NCBI GenBank assembly: GCA_963576725.1
Contig: OY755240.1
Span: 35,913,663 to 35,977,662 of the forward strand
Origin: Azorinus chamasolen
Lineage: Eukaryota > Mollusca > Bivalvia > Cardiida > Solecurtidae
DNA length: 64,000 nt
Direction of reading: 5' to 3'
Made by a program: the position numbers and the translations under genes. Of this stretch, positions 59,724-64,000 are shown piece by piece; position 1 is the stretch's first letter; each line of letters opens with the position of its first letter. The notes under the pieces are model-generated. The model saw only the letters and a list, made by a program, of their open reading frames with translations, searched no databases and was not told the DNA's origin.

Positions 59724-60632
59724 CAGGGTGTCTCAGAAAAAATGCAACCAAATTTCAATTCCCTATTACTCTAAGTCTTTTCAACCGATAGAAAAGTTTT
59801 ATACACCAGTATTAGGTACGACGGTGGTTCACATTTGTGTAAAATTACAACTTCAATGCTTTTATAGATTTTGAGATATTGCGTGCATACTGAAGGCGCC
59901 TTGTTTTCACTTTTCCCATAGATTTTCGTCATACATTTACCCTGTTGATAATATATTATTTAGCGGATAACCAATATAACTCTTTTTGTACCCAGAATAA
60001 TACTTACATGTGTGTTAATGGCATTTGTCATATCCCGGTATTAAATCCATTTACTTTTAGTTGTTAACGAATAATTCAGGCCCATACAATTTGTGCAAAG
60101 ATAGACAGTTAAATATTTTATTTTATTGCATATGTTCAGAGATAAAAATCAATTCTCAAAATATTATGCAGCCGATGAAAATATGGAGTCGTTTTAATGG
60201 ACAGGACTCTCAAAACAGATTATCTTTTGAACAGTATTACGGTACTTGTTGAAATTATAATCACTTGAATCATAATTGACTAATTAATTTTCTTTAACAG
60301 TTGATAACATGTTACTACATGTAATACTTTAAGTATTTCTGTAATACAAATTTATTAGGACTTTAGGTAATTAAATGAGATCACATTTAATGGACTTATT
60401 AAGCTGTTATATTTTCTCTTAAATGTAATATTTTGCAAGTGTATTACAGAACTTTACTTTTGTTACAAGTTAGTTTGTTTTAATAAACATTGGTAGCACA
60501 TTTTGTGATGAATAAATGAGATAAAATGCCAAGTTCTTTTCAAATATACTTATCATATCCATAATCCTATTTCTGGGAACATTGAAAACAGGGTGCCTTC
60601 ATTATTTACGCAATATCTCAAAATCTATAAAT
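59724..60632. mobile_element. Mariner-like element, right end lost
   Basis: Begins CAGGGTGTCTCAGAAAAAAT directly after TA, a TIR type common in Tc1/mariner/IS630-like elements. ATAGATTTTGAGATATTGCG and CCTTGTTTTCA at 59857-59910 recur in reverse complement at 60580-60632, showing a subterminal inverted pair. The right arm is cut at 60632 by an RT-family insertion and the outer right TIR was not found. The interior frame (60061-60252) is not a transposase. Confidence 0.7.
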
Positions 60633-60714
60633 GGAAAAGTAGGAAAGTCAAGCAGGCAAAGCCACATACAAGACGCAACACCACCAAAACACCGATAGAC
60701 AGCATGTCACACAC

Positions 60715-60745
<31 letters not shown>

Positions 60746-61233
60746 ACCACACACCCAACGCACACTCACACACGAGATGAACACAGAAAACACAAACAGA
60801 CACACAAGAACCAGAGACAAACACTCCACACATGAACAAAATCACAAGCACAAAGACGCAAGGGAAACAAAAAGAAGGGTGACAAAGAGAGCACCGCCTT
60901 GGCACGGTCACTAGCAAAAACACCACTGGGGGTTTAAACCTGTTTACGGACGTCCTAACCTCAGGCTTCTCTCAACGTCACCCTAACTTTACAAATAGTG
61001 TAAATAAAGGTATCCCCGCCGGACTTACCCACAACATAGACGACGGTGAACACAGGACAACATGTAAAACATAGCATAATAACTGTGACAATCCGTCAAA
61101 TATGTACTCAATGACTTTGCTGAAGTCAGAGCACCTGCAGGTAAGCCGTTAAGGGCACGACAGGGAAAAAGTAATACATGAGTCTGGTAAGCTCATCCCG
61201 TATCTGAGTTTAAGAGTATACCATCATAGAGTA
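60633..61233 (-). mobile_element. 3' tail of an RT-family copy
   Basis: Read on the minus strand after the RT stop: a GGGGATACCTTTATTTACAC block, GGTTTAAACCCCCAGTGG, GACCGTGCCAAGGCGGTGCT, a (GT)n tract (60712-60745), GTGACATGCTGTCTATCGG, and the end TGACTTTCCTACTTTTCCA. Matches 48300-48583 and 27093-27262. The Cys/Val-rich minus-strand frame is an artefact. Confidence 0.8.
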
Positions 61234-61488
61234 CTACCCTCGGCCTGTCATCGCGCAAGCAAAGAGGGAAGCATAGCTACCGACTGTAAAAGGTTCGATA
61301 ACCAAACATGCAGTGCGTTGCAATATAATGGGGTCATAAACTTTCTTCTTAAATGTTTTAATGCGTTTTATAAACAAATCATGAAAATGGATATGGCCCC
61401 GAATTTTCCTAAGTTTGTAGATAACATCCCCATAAAAGTCTGGTTGAGAAATGCCTTGTTGCAGTAACGTCCGTAGATTGCAATTATA
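61234..61488 (-). pseudogene. RT C-terminal segment
   Basis: On the minus strand: NCNLRTLLQQGISQPDFYGD, YKLRKI, TACLVIEPFTVGSYASLFA, stop at 61234-61236. This is the C-terminal part seen at 47820-48068, better preserved than the 46-48 kb copy and open over its length. Confidence 0.82.
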
Positions 61489-61792
61489 TAAAATATACGA
61501 TAAAAGAGAAGATTTAAATTTTAAAATTGTTAATTATCCTTTTCTAGATGGAGATTTGCCCCGTTCTACATCTTATGGGGTTTATATTACTCAACTTATT
61601 CGGTTTGCCCGAGCCTGTTCTTTGCTTGAGGATTTTAACAGTCGTAATTTAGTTATAACTGATCAACTTCTTAAGCAAGGTTACAGATATCACAAACTTC
61701 GGAAAACGTTTTCTAAATTTTATTATCGAAATTTACCACTCATTAGTAAATATAATTGCAATCTACGGACGTTACTGCAACAAGGCATATAA
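61489..61792 (+). pseudogene. RT segment, inverted relative to its 3' part
   Basis: On the plus strand: KIYDKREDLNFKIV, SYGVYITQLIRFARAC, KLLKQGYRYHK-like, NCNLRTLLQQGI, then stop. It is the segment that should precede the minus-strand C-terminal piece. A perfect 38-bp sequence is shared by both pieces as an inverted repeat (61451-61488 and 61751-61788). Frame open, about 100 codons. Confidence 0.85.
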
Positions 61793-61805
61793 AAGGTGTT
61801 TTTAT

Positions 61806-62140
61806 AGCGGATAATACTTCAAAAACGGTGTAGTTAAGAATGCTGGTATTTGAGCAAATGAAAGTACAGCAGAACCCCTATAATGCGACCACTTAATGAA
61901 TAGACATGGGTGTCTTTATAGGCAGGTGGTTGCTTAATGCAGTGCAAAAGTAATGCAGAAAGCTCCTTTAGGAGCTTTCTGCATTACTTTTGTCTGCATT
62001 AAGCTGCCACCTGCATCTAGCAGCCATAATTATACCACTTTTAGGTGGTCGCATTAGTGGGATTTTACTGTAGTAACATGTTTTTTATGTGATCATGAAA
62101 ATAGAAAATTAACTACACCGTTTTTGAAGTATTATCCGCT
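61806..62140. repeat. Inverted repeat flanking MITE copy 3
   Basis: AGCGGATAATACTTCAAAAA + CGGTGTAGTTAA at 61806-61837 recurs exactly in reverse complement at 62109-62140. The 204-bp MITE lies between, so either an older hairpin element was split by the MITE or the arms are a second, larger element. Confidence 0.85.
61867..62070. mobile_element. 204-bp palindromic MITE, copy 3 (TA target)
   Basis: Ends CAGCAGAACCCCTATAATGC and the complement of CAGTAAAATCCCACTAATGC, with TA on both sides (61865-61866, 62071-62072). The core hairpin arms share the copy-specific CAAAAGTAATGCAG stretch. Confidence 0.92.
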
Positions 62141-62200
62141 GTAAAGACATCTTCTAATTCGACCAGGGCATACACTTTACATGAGTAAGCAAACACGTAT

Positions 62201-62352
62201 TCATACATTTGCAAACAGAGTCGGTCAAATCAGACAGTTACAAACAAGTAGTCATACATTTGCAAACAGGGTCGGTCAAATCAGGCAGTTACAAACAAGT
62301 AGTCATACATTTACCAATAGGATCGGTCAAATCACACAGTTACTGTTTATGT
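62201..62352. repeat. 51-bp tandem repeat, three units, from the hairpin arm
   Basis: TCATACATTTGCAAACAGAG starts units at 62201, 62252 and 62303; each continues TCGGTCAAATCAGACAGTTA. The unit is the left arm of the GATCAG hairpin family. The 17-residue repeat frames are artefacts of the period. Confidence 0.9.
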
Positions 62353-62409
62353 GCAATTATAAACAAATACGGACTGCAACTATATTCAATATTGAATAAT
62401 CTGAAGATC

Positions 62410-62640
62410 AAAATTTCTGAAAGTTGGAGATCTTTCGAGCGCAAAATTAGCAATGTGAAAAGTGAAAAAAGCAGACTGTTTTATTGATGGAAAAGTAGTA
62501 AAGTCAAGCAGGCAAAGCCACATACAAGACGCAACCACCTTATTGAGTCTGTTCATGAGCAAATGTGCAACACTACTCACGCCCACTAGCACCGGTTTAA
62601 TCGGTATTTAGGTCTCATAACTAAATGTGTCAGTGCCATT
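62410..62640 (-). repeat. ~330-bp dispersed repeat, copy with a 52-bp insertion
   Basis: Markers TTTCTGAAAGTTGGAGATC, TTGAGTCTGTTCATGAGC and CACCGGTTTAATCGG in minus orientation, interrupted at 62488-62539. Confidence 0.85.
62488..62539 (-). mobile_element. 52-bp extreme 5'-truncated RT-family tail
   Basis: On the minus strand: GGTGGTTGCGTCTTGTATGT, GGCTTTGCCTGCTTGACTTT, ACTACTTTTCCA, the last 52 bases of the family tail. Flanked by TTATTGA on both sides (62481-62487, 62540-62546); the uninterrupted target reads TTTATTGAGTCTG at 28160. Confidence 0.9.
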
Positions 62641-63265
62641 TTTTATTCATAATGAACACGCATGACTGCATATCGATGGATATTGCAAAATCAATAATTA
62701 AACTCATCTAATACATTTAATTAACGATAAGATTTGCAAGTACTTTCGACTTAGACAACTAATGTGTATAAAAAAGCAAATAAAAGATGTATTTATCTAC
62801 TAATATTAATTAATCTGATAACTTGTTCATGTGTATCAGTAGTAGTAGAATATTTTTACATTTCATCAATGCACATTAAATAAATACAGAACCATAAACA
62901 ATAAAAGCTTTCAAATAGTGCAAAGTTATTCCATACAGGAATTATAGAGATGGTATCAATGAACATGCTATATATAACACACAAGTTTATAACATCACAG
63001 TTTTACACAAATAAAATCGGACCATTGCAAATTATAATACTGATTTAATATATTAAAAAGAGAATATAAAATAAATAAGAATTGTAAACAAAAGCAAGAT
63101 AAAAAATTCTAAAGGGGGTGATCCTCATACTCCGACGTCCAAAATTGACATCCAAAGTACTCCGACGTCCAAAATTTACATTTGTTTAGAAAACTTAAAG
63201 GTCAACATGAAATTATATCGTATAGTTAAAACTATCTAATAAAATGTACAGGCAGATTTTATCAC
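62640..63265. other. Unique AT-rich stretch with a short duplication
   Basis: TACTCCGACGTCCAAAATTK occurs at 63128 and 63159. Nothing else recognised. Confidence 0.6.
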
Positions 63266-63269
63266 AGTC

Positions 63270-64000
63270 CTTTTTATACGCTCGTCTTCAGACGGGACGT
63301 ATTATGTCGTTGCGCTGTCCGTCCGTCCGTTCGTCCGCCCGTCAGTCCGTCCGTGAACGTTTGATTGTCCGCTCTCTAACTCAAACAAATGTAATCTTAT
63401 CCTTTTAAAACTTTGTCAGCATGTATATTACCATAATGTCTCGGTCAAGTTCGATAACCAGAAAGATTGGCCCAGACACTCCAGAATTTTCTCCCCTTAC
63501 TTTATGGAATTCCTTGAATTTTAGCTTGTCCGCTCTCTAACTCAAACAAATGTAATCCACTCCGCTTCAAATTTTGTCAGCACGTATATTACCATGATGT
63601 CTAAGTCAAATTTGATAACCAGCAAGATTGCCCAGATACTCCAGAACTATCTCCCTTTACTTTATGAATTTCCGTAAAACAATGTAATCCAATCTTTTTT
63701 CAGATTTGGTCAGCATGAATGTTACCATAATGTCTCAGTCATGTTCGATAACCAGCAAGATTGTCTCTGACACTCAAGAATTATCTGCCCTTACTTTATG
63801 AATTCCGGTGAACTTTTGCTTGTCTGCTCTCTAACTCAAACAATTGTAATCCAATCCTTTTCGAATTTGGTCAGCATGTTTATCACCATAATGTCTCAGT
63901 CAGGTTCGATAAATAGCAAGAATGTAATTGACACTCCACAATTATCTCCCCTTACTTTATGCCCCCTTATATGGAGTATTAGCCTTTCAACTTCCAGACA
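63270..64000. repeat. GACGG-type leader with ~150-bp tandem units (runs off the window)
   Basis: A CGTCCGTCCGTCC-type microsatellite (63315-63352) precedes four units. Each has CTCTCTAACTCAAACAA, TTTGTCAGCATGTATATTAC, CATAATGTCTCAGTCA and TTCGATAACCAGCAAGAT and ends CCTTACTTTATG. This is the same architecture as the 20738-21169 element: a CTGTC-type microsatellite followed by tandem units. Confidence 0.8.

Noticed and set aside
60061..60252. Transposase remnant in the mariner-like element
   Set aside because: The 63-codon frame has no DDE/D motif or helix-turn-helix that I can recognise.

Overview
This window is eukaryotic, AT-rich and almost wholly built of repeats. No intact host protein-coding gene could be supported. 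The repeat families point to a bivalve mollusc, possibly a venerid clam: elements rich in GGTCAAGGTCA and in GACGGACGAAC, hairpins carrying GATCAG, an element flanked by TATGCCCCC and its complement, a tRNA-headed SINE, and reverse transcriptase (RT) relics whose motifs I associate with molluscan and cnidarian genomes. The host call rests on recognition, not on a database search.

Layout. 1-5335: two head-to-tail copies of a 2.7 kb unit, each with inner modules of about 380 bp. 5.4-9.6 kb: mostly unique, with dispersed hairpins and a 204-bp palindromic MITE. 9.65-24.45 kb: a tandem array of cassettes of roughly 1.6-2.9 kb. Five cassettes hold an exon-like segment of about 96 nt between good splice sites, and the array is interrupted by three separate insertions. 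24.5-33.1 kb: unique stretches, copies of a ~330-bp dispersed repeat, short minisatellites, and solo 3' tails of one RT family; one tail has expanded into a 54-bp minisatellite. 33.15-36.25 kb: a 14-bp minisatellite interrupted by a second 204-bp MITE. 37.09-38.38 kb: a 90-bp minisatellite enclosed by terminal inverted repeats. 39.85-40.47 kb: a 42-bp minisatellite. 42.4-44.8 kb: diverged tandem repeats with small hairpins. 45.2-52.1 kb: a nest of retroelement relics (zinc-knuckle ORF, RT pseudogene with its 3' tail, Gypsy-type integrase) and a 2.87 kb DNA transposon sitting inside the integrase. 53.5-55.5 kb: a 29-bp satellite split by a 1.03 kb TIR element. 56-64 kb: hairpins, a SINE with target duplication, a three-level nest (LINE, then a mariner-like element, then an RT-family copy), a third 204-bp MITE, and a GACGG-type tandem repeat running off the end.

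The coherent story is nested transposition plus birth of tandem repeats from mobile elements. One RT family explains at least seven otherwise separate solo tails or fragments. One insertion of 52 bp has a 7-bp target duplication, and one copy has a 38-bp duplicated inversion that looks like twin priming. Two families, the RT tail and the GATCAG hairpin, have each given rise to tandem arrays. All boundaries and homologies were judged by eye.
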